64,000 bases of DNA, taken from NCBI RefSeq assembly GCF_009760925.1, contig NZ_VRLV01000013.1, forward strand, positions 62,001-126,000, given 5' to 3'. This document shows positions 47,367 through 56,900 of this stretch, one piece after another (positions within the stretch are counted from its first letter, which is position 1; every line of letters begins with the position of its first letter). The notes beneath the pieces were generated by a model. The model was not told the DNA's origin, searched no databases, and was given only the letters and a program-made list of their open reading frames with translations. The DNA comes from Nonomuraea typhae (GTDB lineage Bacteria; Actinomycetota; Actinomycetes; Streptosporangiales; Streptosporangiaceae). The translations under genes and the position numbers were made by a program.

Positions 47367-48785
47367 ATGTCGTCTGACCTCCATCGACTTGCCCTAGCCG
47401 TCCTCCAGCCTGGCTTCGAGGGGACCACCGCCCCCGACTGGCTGCGCCGGGCACTAGGTGAAGGATTGGGCGGCGCCGTACTGTTCGCCCGCAACCTCCC
47501 GAGCGAGCATCTCATCCCCCAGATCCGCGCGGAGAACCCCGACACGGTGATCGCCGTGGACGAGGAGGGCGGCGTCGTCACCCGCTTCGAGGCGCGGACG
47601 GGCAGCTCCTTCCCCGGCAACCGCGCGCTCGGCGTCGCCGACGACGAAACCCTCACCGAACGGACCGGCCGGCAGATCGGCCGCATGCTCGCCGACGCCG
47701 GCGTCACGCTCGACTACGCGCCCTCGGTCGACGTCAACGCCAACCCCGCCAACCCGGTCATCGGCGTGCGCTCCTTCGGCCCGGAACCCGGCCTCGTCGC
47801 CCGGCACGCCGTCGCCTACATCCGCGGCCTGCAAAGCGCCGGAGTGGCCGCCTGCGCCAAGCACTTCCCCGGGCACGGCGACACGATCACCGACTCCCAC
47901 CTGGACCTGCCCACCGTGCACGCCTCGGCCGGCGAACTGCGGCAGCGCGACCTGCCGCCGTTCCGCGCCGCGATCGCCGCCGGGGTCCAGGCGGTCATGT
48001 GCGGCCACCTGCTCGTGCCCGCCCTGGATCCGGAACTGCCGGCGACGCTCAGCCGTACCGTCCTCACCGGGCTGCTGCGCGACGAGCTCGGCTTCGACGG
48101 CATGCTGGTCACCGACGCCATCGAGATGAAGGCGGTCGCCGCGCGGTACTCCCCCGGCGAGATCGCCGTGCGCGCGCTCGCCGCCGGGGTGGACGCCATC
48201 TGCGCCGGCATCGTCGACGAGCGCGGGCTGCACGAGCTGCGCGACGCGATCGTGGCCGCCGTCCGCTCCGGCGACCTGCCCGCCGCGCGGCTGGAGGAGG
48301 CGGCCGCGCGGGTGCGCGCCGTCGTCGAGTGGTACGGCAAGCAGGATCGTTCGGCCCCTGACGACCCCGGCGTGGGCCTGGAGGCGGCCAGGGCCGCGCT
48401 GACCGTCACCGGCGCCGCCACGCTGACTCGGCCGCCGCTCGTGGTGGAGGTCAACACGCGCCTCAACCAGGCCGTGGACCCGTCCACGCCGACCGGCCTC
48501 ACCGCGGCCCTGGCCGCGCGGCTGCCCGGCACCGAGCGGGTCCAGCTCCCGTCCGGGGGCGAACTGCCCGCCTTCGACGATCGGCCGGTCGTGCTGGTGG
48601 TGCACGACTCGGCCCGGCACGCGTGGGTACGCGAGCGGATCGCCCAGGCTGCCGCGCTGTGCCCCGACGTGATCGTCGTGGACACCGGCATCCCGGGCGA
48701 CGAACCGGCCGGGGCCGCCTTCATCGCCACGAACGGGCTGTCGCGGGTGTCGGCGGAGGCGGCGGCGGAATGGCTAACCACGTGA
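47367..48785 (+). CDS. nagZ: Beta-N-acetylhexosaminidase (GH3, NagZ-like)
   Basis: This 472-residue family 3 glycosidase releases GlcNAc from muropeptides and anhydro-muropeptides. The hallmark KHFPGHGDTITDSH loop with the acid/base His-Asp dyad is present, as are GVTLDYAPSVDVNANPANPVIGVRSFG and the nucleophile region GFDGMLVTDAIEMKAV. The C-terminal domain (380-470) is an alpha/beta module typical of two-domain Gram-positive NagZ. ATG 47367 has AAGGAA upstream. It is coupled to the downstream RpiR gene and divergent from the GH10-like gene. Confidence 0.93.
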   Translation: MSSDLHRLALAVLQPGFEGTTAPDWLRRALGEGLGGAVLFARNLPSEHLIPQIRAENPDTVIAVDEEGGVVTRFEARTGSSFPGNRALGVADDETLTERTGRQIGRMLADAGVTLDYAPSVDVNANPANPVIGVRSFGPEPGLVARHAVAYIRGLQSAGVAACAKHFPGHGDTITDSHLDLPTVHASAGELRQRDLPPFRAAIAAGVQAVMCGHLLVPALDPELPATLSRTVLTGLLRDELGFDGMLVTDAIEMKAVAARYSPGEIAVRALAAGVDAICAGIVDERGLHELRDAIVAAVRSGDLPAARLEEAAARVRAVVEWYGKQDRSAPDDPGVGLEAARAALTVTGAATLTRPPLVVEVNTRLNQAVDPSTPTGLTAALAARLPGTERVQLPSGGELPAFDDRPVVLVVHDSARHAWVRERIAQAAALCPDVIVVDTGIPGDEPAGAAFIATNGLSRVSAEAAAEWLTT

Positions 48786-49675
48786 ACGAGCCGCGAGGGG
48801 GCGGCAGGGCTCAGGCCGGGGCCGAGCCGGCGAACCCGGTGGCCGCGGTCCGGGCCGTGCTGCCGTCGCTGACCCCTGCCGCCCAGGCCATCGCCCGGAT
48901 CGTCCTCGACGATCCGGGCCTGGTGGTGCGCAGCACGATCACCGAGTTCAGCGCGGTCTCGGGCACCAGCGAGGCGACGATCGTGCGCACCGCCCGCGCG
49001 CTGGGCTTCGCCGGGTACTCCCAGATGCGCTTCGCGCTGGCCGCGGCGGTGGCCAAGGAGCCCGAGCGCCTGGTCCCCGGCGACATCGGCCCGGACGACC
49101 CGCTCACGGACGTGATCGCCAAGGTCGCCCGCGGCGAGTCGGAGGCCCTGGCCGACACCGCCGCCCAGCTCGACCCCGACCGGCTGGACGCGGTCGTGGC
49201 CGCCATCGCGCGGGCGCGCCGCGTCGACGTGTACGGCGTGGCCGCCTCCGGCCTGGTCGCCACCGACATGTCGCAGAAGCTCCTGCGCATCGGGTTGTCC
49301 AGCCACCCGTTCAGCGACGCCCACCTGGCGTTGACCAGCGCCGCCCTGCTGTGCGACCAGGACGTGGTGGTGGCGATCAGCTGCACCGGCGAAACCCCGG
49401 ACGTGCTCGTGCCCGCGCGCACCGCCAAGGACGCCGGGGCCATGCTCGTGGCCATCACCAACAACCCGCGCTCCTCACTGGCCGACCTGGCCGACCACAC
49501 GCTGGTCTCGGCCGGCCGCGAAACCGCCTTCCGCCCGGGCGCCCTGGCCAGCCGGATCAGCCAGTTGCTCATCGTGGACTGCATCTTCGTGGGCCTGGCC
49601 CAGCGCACCTACGAAAGCGCCAACGCAGCCATCCGAGCCACCCGAGAAGCCACCGACCGCTACCGAGGCCGATGA
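48770..49675 (+). CDS. MurR/RpiR family transcriptional regulator
   Basis: The 301-residue regulator has an N-terminal HTH_6 domain (PAAQAIARIVLDDPGLVVRS, SGTSEATIVRTARALGFAGYSQMRFAL). The SIS sugar-phosphate-binding domain runs from about 130 (ARRVDVYGVAASGLVATDMSQKLLRIG, VVVAISCTGETPDVLVPARTAKDAGAMLVAITNNPRSSLA). Ligands in the family include MurNAc-6-P, the product of AnmK, which fits the context. ATG 48770 is upstream-overlapping with nagZ; GTG 48782, overlapping the nagZ stop as GTGA, is an alternative start. It probably controls the recycling cluster through the palindrome near 47345. Confidence 0.9.
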   Translation: MANHVNEPRGGGRAQAGAEPANPVAAVRAVLPSLTPAAQAIARIVLDDPGLVVRSTITEFSAVSGTSEATIVRTARALGFAGYSQMRFALAAAVAKEPERLVPGDIGPDDPLTDVIAKVARGESEALADTAAQLDPDRLDAVVAAIARARRVDVYGVAASGLVATDMSQKLLRIGLSSHPFSDAHLALTSAALLCDQDVVVAISCTGETPDVLVPARTAKDAGAMLVAITNNPRSSLADLADHTLVSAGRETAFRPGALASRISQLLIVDCIFVGLAQRTYESANAAIRATREATDRYRGR

Positions 49676-49748
49676 CAAGGTTGCCTAGAAGGTGCGTGTC
49701 TGCGCTGAAACAGACCGGCTCGTGATCTATCGCGGATAGCCTGAACGG

Positions 49749-50591
49749 GTGGAAATCGGCGTCAACGTTCCCAATTTCGGGCCCGGGACAGACCCGGCCA
49801 TCCTTCGGCGCTGGGCGCAAACCGTTGAGGGGCTCGGCTACGGGCTGCTCATGGTCTCCGATCACGTGGCCATCACCCCCGACGTGGCCGCGCAGTACCC
49901 GGCCCCCTTCTACGAGCCCTTCACCACGCTGTCCTGGCTGGCCGGCGTCACCGAACGGGTCAAGCTCGGCACCACCGTGCTCATCGTGCCCTACCGGCAT
50001 CCGCTCCTGGTCGCCCGCATGGCCGCCAACCTCAACCAGCTCAGCGGGGGGCGGTTGGTGCTGGGTGTGGGCGTGGGGTGGGCGCGGGAGGAGTTCGAGG
50101 CGCTCGGCCAGCCGTACCGGCTGAGGGGGAAGGTGACCGACGAGTACCTGCGCACGATCCGCGCGGCGTGGGCGGACGCACACGACTACCGTGCCGGGCA
50201 TATCCCGATCTGGGTGGGTGGGAGCAGTGACGCGGCCCTGCGCCGGGCGGTGCTGCTGGGTGATGCCTGGCATCCCCTGCGGCTCACCCCCGCGCGGCTG
50301 CGCGAGCGGCTGGAGCGGTTGCGGGCGCTGGCCGGCGAGCTGGAGCGGCCGGTTCCGGAGCTGGCGCCGCGCATCCAGCTGCGTCTCAGCGACACTCCCG
50401 TCACCGATCCGGAACGGCCGGCCGGTGTCGGCACCCTGTCCCAGATCCTCGCCGACCTGGACGAACTGCGCGCGCTCGGCAGCCGGAGCGTCGTGCTCGA
50501 CCCCTTCGACGGCGACCCGGATGAGACCCTTCACCCTGAGGTGGCCTGGCAGGCTCTGGCCACGGTCGCGACACGATGGGAGCTTTCATGA
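49749..50591 (+). CDS. LLM class F420-dependent oxidoreductase
   Basis: The 280-residue luciferase-like TIM-barrel oxidoreductase has EIGVNVPNFGPGTDP, VSDHVAITPDV, KLGTTVLIVPYRHPLLVARMAANLNQLSGGRLVLGVGVGWAREEFEALG and IPIWVGGSSDAALRRAV. This combination is that of actinobacterial F420-dependent LLM enzymes (TIGR03619-like). The substrate is unknown. GTG 49749 is the start; the stop overlaps the start of the deaminase gene (ATGA), so the pair is translationally coupled. Confidence 0.9.
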   Translation: MEIGVNVPNFGPGTDPAILRRWAQTVEGLGYGLLMVSDHVAITPDVAAQYPAPFYEPFTTLSWLAGVTERVKLGTTVLIVPYRHPLLVARMAANLNQLSGGRLVLGVGVGWAREEFEALGQPYRLRGKVTDEYLRTIRAAWADAHDYRAGHIPIWVGGSSDAALRRAVLLGDAWHPLRLTPARLRERLERLRALAGELERPVPELAPRIQLRLSDTPVTDPERPAGVGTLSQILADLDELRALGSRSVVLDPFDGDPDETLHPEVAWQALATVATRWELS

Positions 50592-51010
50592 CACCTGACG
50601 ACGAGCGCCTGCTCCGGCGGGCCATCGAACTGGCCGCCGCGGGGCGCGCCTCCGGCAATCCGCCGTTCGGCTCGCTGCTGGCCGCCGCCGACGGCACGAT
50701 CCTCGCCGAGGAGCACAACACCACGATCACCGACCGGGACATCAGCTTGCACCCCGAGCTGAAGCTGGCCGTGTGGGCGGCCCGCGAGCTCACCCCGGAG
50801 GCCGCGGCGGCCACCACCATGTACACCAGCTGCCAGCCGTGCGGAATGTGCACCGGCGCGATCGAACGCTCCGGGCTCGGCCGGGTCGTCTACGCGCTGT
50901 CCGGCGCCCAGCTCGACGACCTCAAATCGGTGGTCACCACCGCGAAGGTCGCCATGGAGGGCCCGGCGCTCCACGACGAGGCCAAGGTCCCGGTCGAGGG
51001 CTACTACTAG
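50588..51010 (+). CDS. Nucleoside/nucleobase deaminase of the CDA superfamily
   Basis: This 140-residue zinc hydrolase has the second zinc motif SCQPCGMCTGAI. The first motif reads HPEL rather than the usual HAE; His and Glu are retained, with Pro in place of Ala. SGNPPFGSLLAAADGTIL is the family N-terminus (guanine deaminase, TadA-like). Length and motifs fit a free base or nucleoside deaminase rather than tRNA TadA. ATG 50588 follows GGGAG at 5 nt, and it is coupled to the LLM gene. Its TAG shares CTAG with the convergent winged-helix gene. Confidence 0.85.
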   Translation: MTPDDERLLRRAIELAAAGRASGNPPFGSLLAAADGTILAEEHNTTITDRDISLHPELKLAVWAARELTPEAAAATTMYTSCQPCGMCTGAIERSGLGRVVYALSGAQLDDLKSVVTTAKVAMEGPALHDEAKVPVEGYY

Positions 51011-52086
51011 GCGAGGGCCATCTCCAGCCGGTCGCCCCCGATGAAGGCGAGGAGTCGCTCGGCCTCCTCCTCGACCTCGTCCCGTTCGCGTGCCGAGAGC
51101 GGGGCCAGCGGCCGTACCACCAAGTCCTGCCCGGCCACCGCCCACGTGCCGCGGACGAACCCGTCCACCAGGAACATCGGCACCCCGCCCGAGGCCCCCT
51201 TGGCGTAGCGCCGGCGGTACTCCTCACAGATCACCCTGCTGCGGTCCCGGTGCCCGAGCAACGCGACGTCGAAGGCGGGCAGGAAGCGTACCGGGACCGG
51301 CCGGCCGGGGTCGGCGAGGGGGGCGTCAGGGAGGTCGTACAGCTCCTTGCCGTCCGGGCCGCGGTACACCCTGAGCCGCAGGCCGTCCACCACCTCGCGC
51401 AACCGGGTCACGCCCGCCCACGACTGGATGTCCATGACGCTCGCGGGCCCGAACGCGGCCAGGTACCGCAGCACCAGCGTCTCCAGCCGCGGCCCGTCCT
51501 CCAGGGGCCGCCCCATCCATTCCTCGGCCAGCGACACCTCGATCCCCGCCGGGCTCCCCCATCGCCCCCAGGCGGCGGCCGGTGGCAGATGGACGAGCGG
51601 CACCAGGAGCTCCACCGCGTCCGCCAGCCGCCTGGTCACCTTGACCGGGAAGCGCCCGGCCAGCGCCTCGCCGAGCGCCTTGCGCGTGAGGGCCCGCCCG
51701 GCCAGCGCGTCCCGGCCTTCCCTGGCCAGCTCGGCCGCGTCCACGCCGGTCAGCTCGTCGGCGAAATAGGGGTGGGTCAGCGCCACCTCGACGATCGAGC
51801 GCACGCTCGGCCGCAGCCACGCGAAGTCTTCTGCGTCGGCCAGGTGCATCGTCCGGCGCACCATCGTGGAACGCACCACCGTGCGCGCCCGCACCAGCGC
51901 CTCCAGGTCATCGCGCCGAAATCCGGCCACCCGCGACCACAGCCCGATATGGGGCCAGTTGGGCTCCTGGCCCTGGAGGGCGACCAGGTGGCGGATGACG
52001 TCGTGCGCCGAGCGGTCCGTGCGGTCGATGAGGAAGTGCCGTTCGAGCAGGGTCCGGTTGAGCGTGCGCAGGTCGATGCTGGTCAT
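51007..52086 (-). CDS. Winged-helix DNA-binding protein of the AlkZ/HTH_42 superfamily
   Basis: The 359-residue protein has the HTH_42 arrangement of several winged-helix modules. Near residue 34-39 it reads LVALQGQEPN, matching the catalytic QxQ of AlkZ/YcaQ-type DNA glycosylases, which unhook interstrand crosslinks or excise alkylated bases. Other family landmarks are VVRSTMVRRTMHLADAEDF, FGPASVMDIQSWAGVTRLREV, and LLPAFDVALLGHRDRSRV. The start is at ATG 52086. A DNA repair role is inferred, and natural product self-resistance is another possibility. The gene converges on the deaminase gene, sharing CTAG. Confidence 0.82.
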   Translation of the reverse strand: MTSIDLRTLNRTLLERHFLIDRTDRSAHDVIRHLVALQGQEPNWPHIGLWSRVAGFRRDDLEALVRARTVVRSTMVRRTMHLADAEDFAWLRPSVRSIVEVALTHPYFADELTGVDAAELAREGRDALAGRALTRKALGEALAGRFPVKVTRRLADAVELLVPLVHLPPAAAWGRWGSPAGIEVSLAEEWMGRPLEDGPRLETLVLRYLAAFGPASVMDIQSWAGVTRLREVVDGLRLRVYRGPDGKELYDLPDAPLADPGRPVPVRFLPAFDVALLGHRDRSRVICEEYRRRYAKGASGGVPMFLVDGFVRGTWAVAGQDLVVRPLAPLSARERDEVEEEAERLLAFIGGDRLEMALA

Positions 52087-52146
52087 GAGTCATGTGTATC
52101 GCCTAATGCGGCAAGATTCTTTCCGCGTTAGCCCGAGGCTGCGCGT

Positions 52147-52588
52147 TTAGCCGGCGTCGAGCGCGACCCGGATGCCCAGCAGCGCCAGGACCGAGCCGGT
52201 CACGGCGTCGAGCGCGCGGCGGACGCGGGGGCGGCGCAGCACGTCCCCCAGCCGGGCCACCACCACCGCGTACAAGCTGAGCCAGGCCAGCGTGATCACC
52301 GCGAACGTGACGCCCAGCATGACCATCGCCGGGAAGCTCTGCGCGAACTGCGGCAGGAGGCTAGCGAAGCACGAGAAAGGCGGGCTCCGAGGCCAGCAGC
52401 AACGCGCTCAACCCGGCCCCGGCGGCAACGGTCCACACCAGTTGCCCGGTCGCCACCCCGAACGCCACGAACACGCCACCACGCCGGCCACCGCCGATGG
52501 ACCGCGAGATGGTCAGCGCCGTGTCCTGCCCCGGCGTCAGGATGACGAGCAGGGCAACCCCGAGAAAGGCGAGGTAACCACCGGTCAT
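52147..52588 (-). pseudogene. LysE family transporter with internal deletion
   Basis: From ATG 52588 the frame reads MTGGYLAFLGVALLVILTPGQDTALTISRSI, the clear LysE/RhtB N-terminus, and on to LLLASEPAFLVLR, then stops at 52361. Directly after, the C-terminal part (LLPQFAQSFPAMVMLGVTFAVITLAWLSLY to RVALDAG) is open to TAA at 52147. About 55-60 residues expected between them (the loop and helix before LLPQF) are missing, with a frame break. Intact relatives are about 205 aa. The protein would not be a functional exporter. Confidence 0.8.
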
Positions 52589-52793
52589 ATCACCCCAGGC
52601 TACCCACGGCACGTGACCTCTCGGCAGCCTCGACCACACGCACCAGCCGCCCGAGGTCCGCCGGGACCAACCGGCCCCTTCTCCAGCACTCGATGAGGCA
52701 TCTTGGCTGTGATCCTGCCCTCGGCATGGTTGACCACAGGCGCGAGCCCCGGCGCCGCAGCGGAGCGAGGACCTTTGGTGTGGGCGGTCCTGT

Positions 52794-53798
52794 TTACGGT
52801 GGTGGGGGCAGTTCGCCGGATCCCCTTGGGATGAGTGTCACCGGGATGCGTACCTCGCGTGGCTCTCGGTCCTGGTCGGTGAGCAGGTCCATGACGGCGT
52901 TGCCGATCGCCTCGGGGTCCTGGGCCACGACGGTCAGGCCGGGGTTCAGCAGTTCACCGAGTTCGAGGTCGTCGAAGGCGACCAGTGCGGGCCGCTCGGG
53001 GGTCGTGTCGAGTTGTTTGAGTGCTTCGACGGTCAGGCGGTTGTTGGCGGTGATGAGCGCGGTCACCGGGTCCGAGGGGTCGAGGAGCGTGCGCAGCGCG
53101 GCGCCCACCGAGCCGGGTGTGGGCGCGCCGAGCCGTACCTCGTCTTCGTTGACCTGGAGGCCGCGGGCGGCCATGGCGGCGCGGAAGCCGGCGACGCGTT
53201 CGCGGGAGGTGAAGACGGCGGGGTCGTCGCCCAGGTAGCCGATGCGGCGGTGGCCGTGGGCGGCGAGGTGGTCGACGGCGGCGCGGATGCCGCCGATGTT
53301 GTCGGAGAGTACGGCGTCGCAGGCGATGCCCTGGGCGGGGCGGTCCACCGCGCAGACGGGCAGCCCGTTGGCGACCTCGGGCTGCAGGTAGTCCTGGCGT
53401 TTGGCGATGGGCGCGACGATGAGGGCGTTCGGGCGGCGGGCGCAGAAGCCGAGCGCCACCTCCCGCTCCCTTGCGGGCTCGTCGTGGCTGGAGCCGATCA
53501 TGACGACGAGGTCGGACTCTTCCGCTCTGGTTTCGACGGCGCGGCCGATGGCGGCGAAGAAGGGGTCGGCGATGTCGCGCACGACCATGGCGATCACCTG
53601 TGAGCGCCCTTGCCGGAGTTGCCGGGCGCCTTCGTTGCGGCGGTAGCCGAGTTCGCGGATGACCTTCTGGACGCGGTCCAGCGTCTCGGGGGCGACGGTG
53701 GACTCGCCGTTGACGACGCGGGAGACGGTCTTCAGTGCGACGCCGGCGGCCTGGGCCACGTCCTTCATGGTCGGACGGCGGTGCGAAGGTGCTGACAA
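52794..53798 (-). CDS. LacI family transcriptional regulator
   Basis: The 334-residue regulator has an N-terminal LacI HTH (TMKDVAQAAGVALKTVSRVVNGESTVAPET), hinge QLRQGRSQVIAMVV and the periplasmic-binding-like effector domain (DIADPFFAAIGRAVE, DAVLSDNIGGIRAAVDHL, VAFDDLELGELLNPGLTVVAQDP). It is divergent from the alpha-mannosidase gene. Two CG-centred near-palindromes in the intergenic region are its likely operators. The inducer is probably a mannoside-derived sugar, by inference from the neighbours. Confidence 0.92.
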   Translation of the reverse strand: MSAPSHRRPTMKDVAQAAGVALKTVSRVVNGESTVAPETLDRVQKVIRELGYRRNEGARQLRQGRSQVIAMVVRDIADPFFAAIGRAVETRAEESDLVVMIGSSHDEPAREREVALGFCARRPNALIVAPIAKRQDYLQPEVANGLPVCAVDRPAQGIACDAVLSDNIGGIRAAVDHLAAHGHRRIGYLGDDPAVFTSRERVAGFRAAMAARGLQVNEDEVRLGAPTPGSVGAALRTLLDPSDPVTALITANNRLTVEALKQLDTTPERPALVAFDDLELGELLNPGLTVVAQDPEAIGNAVMDLLTDQDREPREVRIPVTLIPRGSGELPPPP

Positions 53799-53862
53799 CG
53801 GAGACCTCGGATCGGACAGCGGTTTCCGGCCAGCGTACGGGATATCCCAGGCCAGCTAGGAC

Positions 53863-53902
53863 TGACATCGTTGTCATCCAGACCATGATGACAACGTTGC
53901 CA
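53863..53902. promoter_or_regulatory. Twin LacI-type operators
   Basis: TGACATCGTTGTCA (53863-53876) and TGACAACGTTGCCA (53889-53902) are two 14 bp near-palindromes with the central CG typical of LacI-family sites. They are 26 bp apart centre to centre. The second overlaps the -35 element of the mannosidase promoter, so repression by occlusion is likely. Confidence 0.8.
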
Positions 53903-53925
53903 TCCCCTCATCGAGCGCTTAGTGT
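53897..53925 (+). promoter_or_regulatory. Promoter of the alpha-mannosidase operon
   Basis: TTGCCA (-35, 53897-53902), a 17 nt spacer and TAGTGT (-10, 53920-53925) precede the AGGAG site and TTG start at 53963 by a short leader. The -35 lies within the second LacI operator. Confidence 0.65.
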
Positions 53926-53962
53926 GACGGCGTCAGCGTCACCCCTCAGCGAGGAGTCCGCC

Positions 53963-56900
53963 TTGCCCGCTCGACTGTTGTCCGCAGAATCGACCGATCT
54001 GTTCGTGGGTTCCGAGGCCGCGCCGTACCAGATCTTGACGGTCAGGGCCGCTCAGGGCGAGCGGGAGCAGGCGCTGGAGGTGCGCGGCGAAGGCGTCACG
54101 CAGGCTCGGCCGGCCCTTGTGCCCGCCGGGGACGGGGAGGTCACCGTCGAGGTGGCGCTGCAGGTGTCGGCCGATCCGGGCGCCGTGTTGTCCATCGTTG
54201 TCACGCTGGGCGAGGAGGTGCTGGAAACCACGTTCACCGCCGAGGAGCCCGGGTGGACGATGTTCCTGGTCTCGCACTTCCACTACGACCCGGTGTGGTG
54301 GAACACCCAGGCCGCCTACACCTCTCCCTGGGAGTTTCTGTCGGGGGACTCGACCACTCGGCCGCTCTGGGAGCGCAACGCGTTCGCGCTGGTCGAGGCG
54401 CACATCGACCTGGCTTTGCGTGACCCCGACTACAAGTTCGTGCTGGCCGAGGTGGACTACCTCAAGCCGTTCTTCGACACCCATCCCGAGCGCAGGAAGG
54501 ACCTGCGGGAGCTGATGGCGGCCGGGCGGGTCGAGCTCATGGGCGGCACCTACAACGAGCCCAACACGAACCTGACCGGCGCCGAGACCACGATCCGCAA
54601 CATCGTCTACGGCATCGGCTACCAGCGTGACATCCTCGGCGGCGACCCGCGCACCGCCTGGCAGCTCGACGCGTTCGGCCACGACCCGCAGTTCCCCGGC
54701 TATCTCGCGGCGGCGGGGCTGACCGGCAGCGCCTGGGCCCGCGGGCCCTTCCACCAGTGGGGGCCGATCAGCAAGAACTTCAAGGAGGCCAAGAACGACG
54801 CCACCTTGATGCAGTTCCCCAGCGAGTTCGAGTGGATCTCGCCCTCCGGGCTGGGCGTGCTGACCCACTACATGCCCGCGCACTACTCGGCCGGCTGGTG
54901 GATGGACTCCTCGCCCTCCCTGGAGGAGGCCACGCAGGCGGTCTACGAGCTCTACCGGTCGCTGAAGCCGGTCGCCGCCTCCAGGAACATCCTGCTGCCC
55001 GTCGGCACCGACTACACGCCGCCGAACAAATGGGTCACCGACATCCACCGCACCTGGGCCGAGCGATACGTGTGGCCGAAGTTCGTCTGCGGCACGCCGC
55101 GTGACTTCCTCGACGCGGTGCAATCCGAAATTTCATCCTTCAGCCCGCAGACGCGGGACATGAACCCGGTCTACACCGGCAAGGACGTCTCCTACATCGA
55201 CACCAAGCAGGCCCAGCGCGCCGCCGAGGTGGCCGCGCTGGACGCCGAGCGCCTGTCGGTCTTCGCCCAGTTGCTCGGCCTCAGCGGCTACCCCCACACC
55301 GCGCTGGACAAGGTCTGGCGCCAGCTCGCCTACGGCGCCCACCACGACGCGATCACCGGCTCGGAGTCCGACCAGGTCTACATCGACCTGCTCACCGGCT
55401 GGCGCGAGGCCCACGACCTGGCCGCCGAGGCCCGCGACCAGGCGCTCGACGCCCTCACCGGGCAGATCACCGCCGACGGCGGCGGCGTCGTGGTGACGAA
55501 CACGCTGTCGTTCGCGCGCGACGGCCTGGTCTCGGTACGGCTGGCACCGGGCTTCACCGTCGAGGGCGCCGAGTCGGTCACCGCGGACGGCACCACGACC
55601 TTCCTGGCCAGGGACGTCCCCCCGCTCGGCTGGCGGACGTACCCGGTCGTCACCGGAACCGGCGGCGCATGGACGGACGCCGGCCGTACCACGATCGAGA
55701 ACGAACGCTGGCGGGTCAGTGCCGACCCCGCCCGGGGCGGCGTGCTCACCTCGATCCACGACAAGGCGGCCGGCAGGGAGATGCTCACCGGCCCGGGCAA
55801 CGAGCTGCGCCTCTACGACGAGTACCCGGCGCACCCGGACATGGGCGAGGGCCCCTGGCATCTCATGCCGACCGGCCGGTCCACCGGCTCGGCGGAGAGC
55901 ACCGCCACGGTCACGGCCGAGTCCAGCCCGATCGGGCAGCGGCTGCGGATCACCGGCCGGGTCGGCGAACTCGCCTACGAGCAGACCGTCACCCTGCTGA
56001 CCGGCTCCGACCGGGTGGACTTCGAGACCCGGGTGCTCGACTACACCGGCGCCGACCGGCTGCTGCGGGTGCGCTTCCCGGCCCGGGTGGCGGGCGCGCT
56101 GCCGGTCTCCGACGTGGCCGGGGCGGTCGTCGGCCGCGGCTTCGCGCTGCCCGACGTGGACTCCGCCGAGCATCCCTGGACGCTCGACAACCCGGCCAAC
56201 ACCTGGTTCGGCCTGTCGGCCACGGCTCGCGTGGAGCTCGGCGAGGCGGGTTCGCGGGCGCTCGGCGTGGCCGAGGTGGTCGTGCCCACCCTGGAGGACG
56301 CGCCGAAGGCCCGGGACCTCGTCGTGGCGCTGGCCCGCGCCGGGGTGACCGCCACCACCTCCACCGCCTCCGGCAGCAGGTACGGCTGGCTGGACGTCGA
56401 CTCGAACCTGCCCGACTTCCGCATCGTGCTCGGCGGGCCCGAGTCGAACCCGCTGGCCGGCGAGCTGCTCTCGCGCAGCGACCCCGCGTTCCTGGACGCG
56501 CTGAAGTCCGGAGCCGCGCGGGTGTGGGTGCCCGCCGAGAAGCCGCTGGCCGAGGTCTGGCAGCCGAGCGCGGACCTGCGGGACGTGCGGGCGCTGCCGG
56601 CCCTCGTCGTCGCCGGATCGGTGGACGAGCTCGTGGCTGATCTGGCCGACGCGCGGATCTCGGCGGTCTGCCCGGTGGGATCGGAGGAGCTGGAGGACCG
56701 GACGGTCGCCCTGCTGACGTATGGGTTGCCGGGGTTCGCGGTGGATCCGTCGGGGGCGTTGCACCTGTCGCTGATGCGGTCGTGCACCGGGTGGCCGAGC
56801 GGCGTCTGGCTGGACCCGCCGCGCCGTACCACGCCCGACGGGTCGGCGTTCCAGTTGCAGCACTGGACGCACGAGTTCCACTACGCGCTGGTCGGCGGGG

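Noticed and set aside
53885..53962. ATG at 53885 as the mannosidase start
   Set aside because: It lies between and over the operator sites and has no ribosome-binding site, whereas TTG 53963 has AGGAG at 6 nt.
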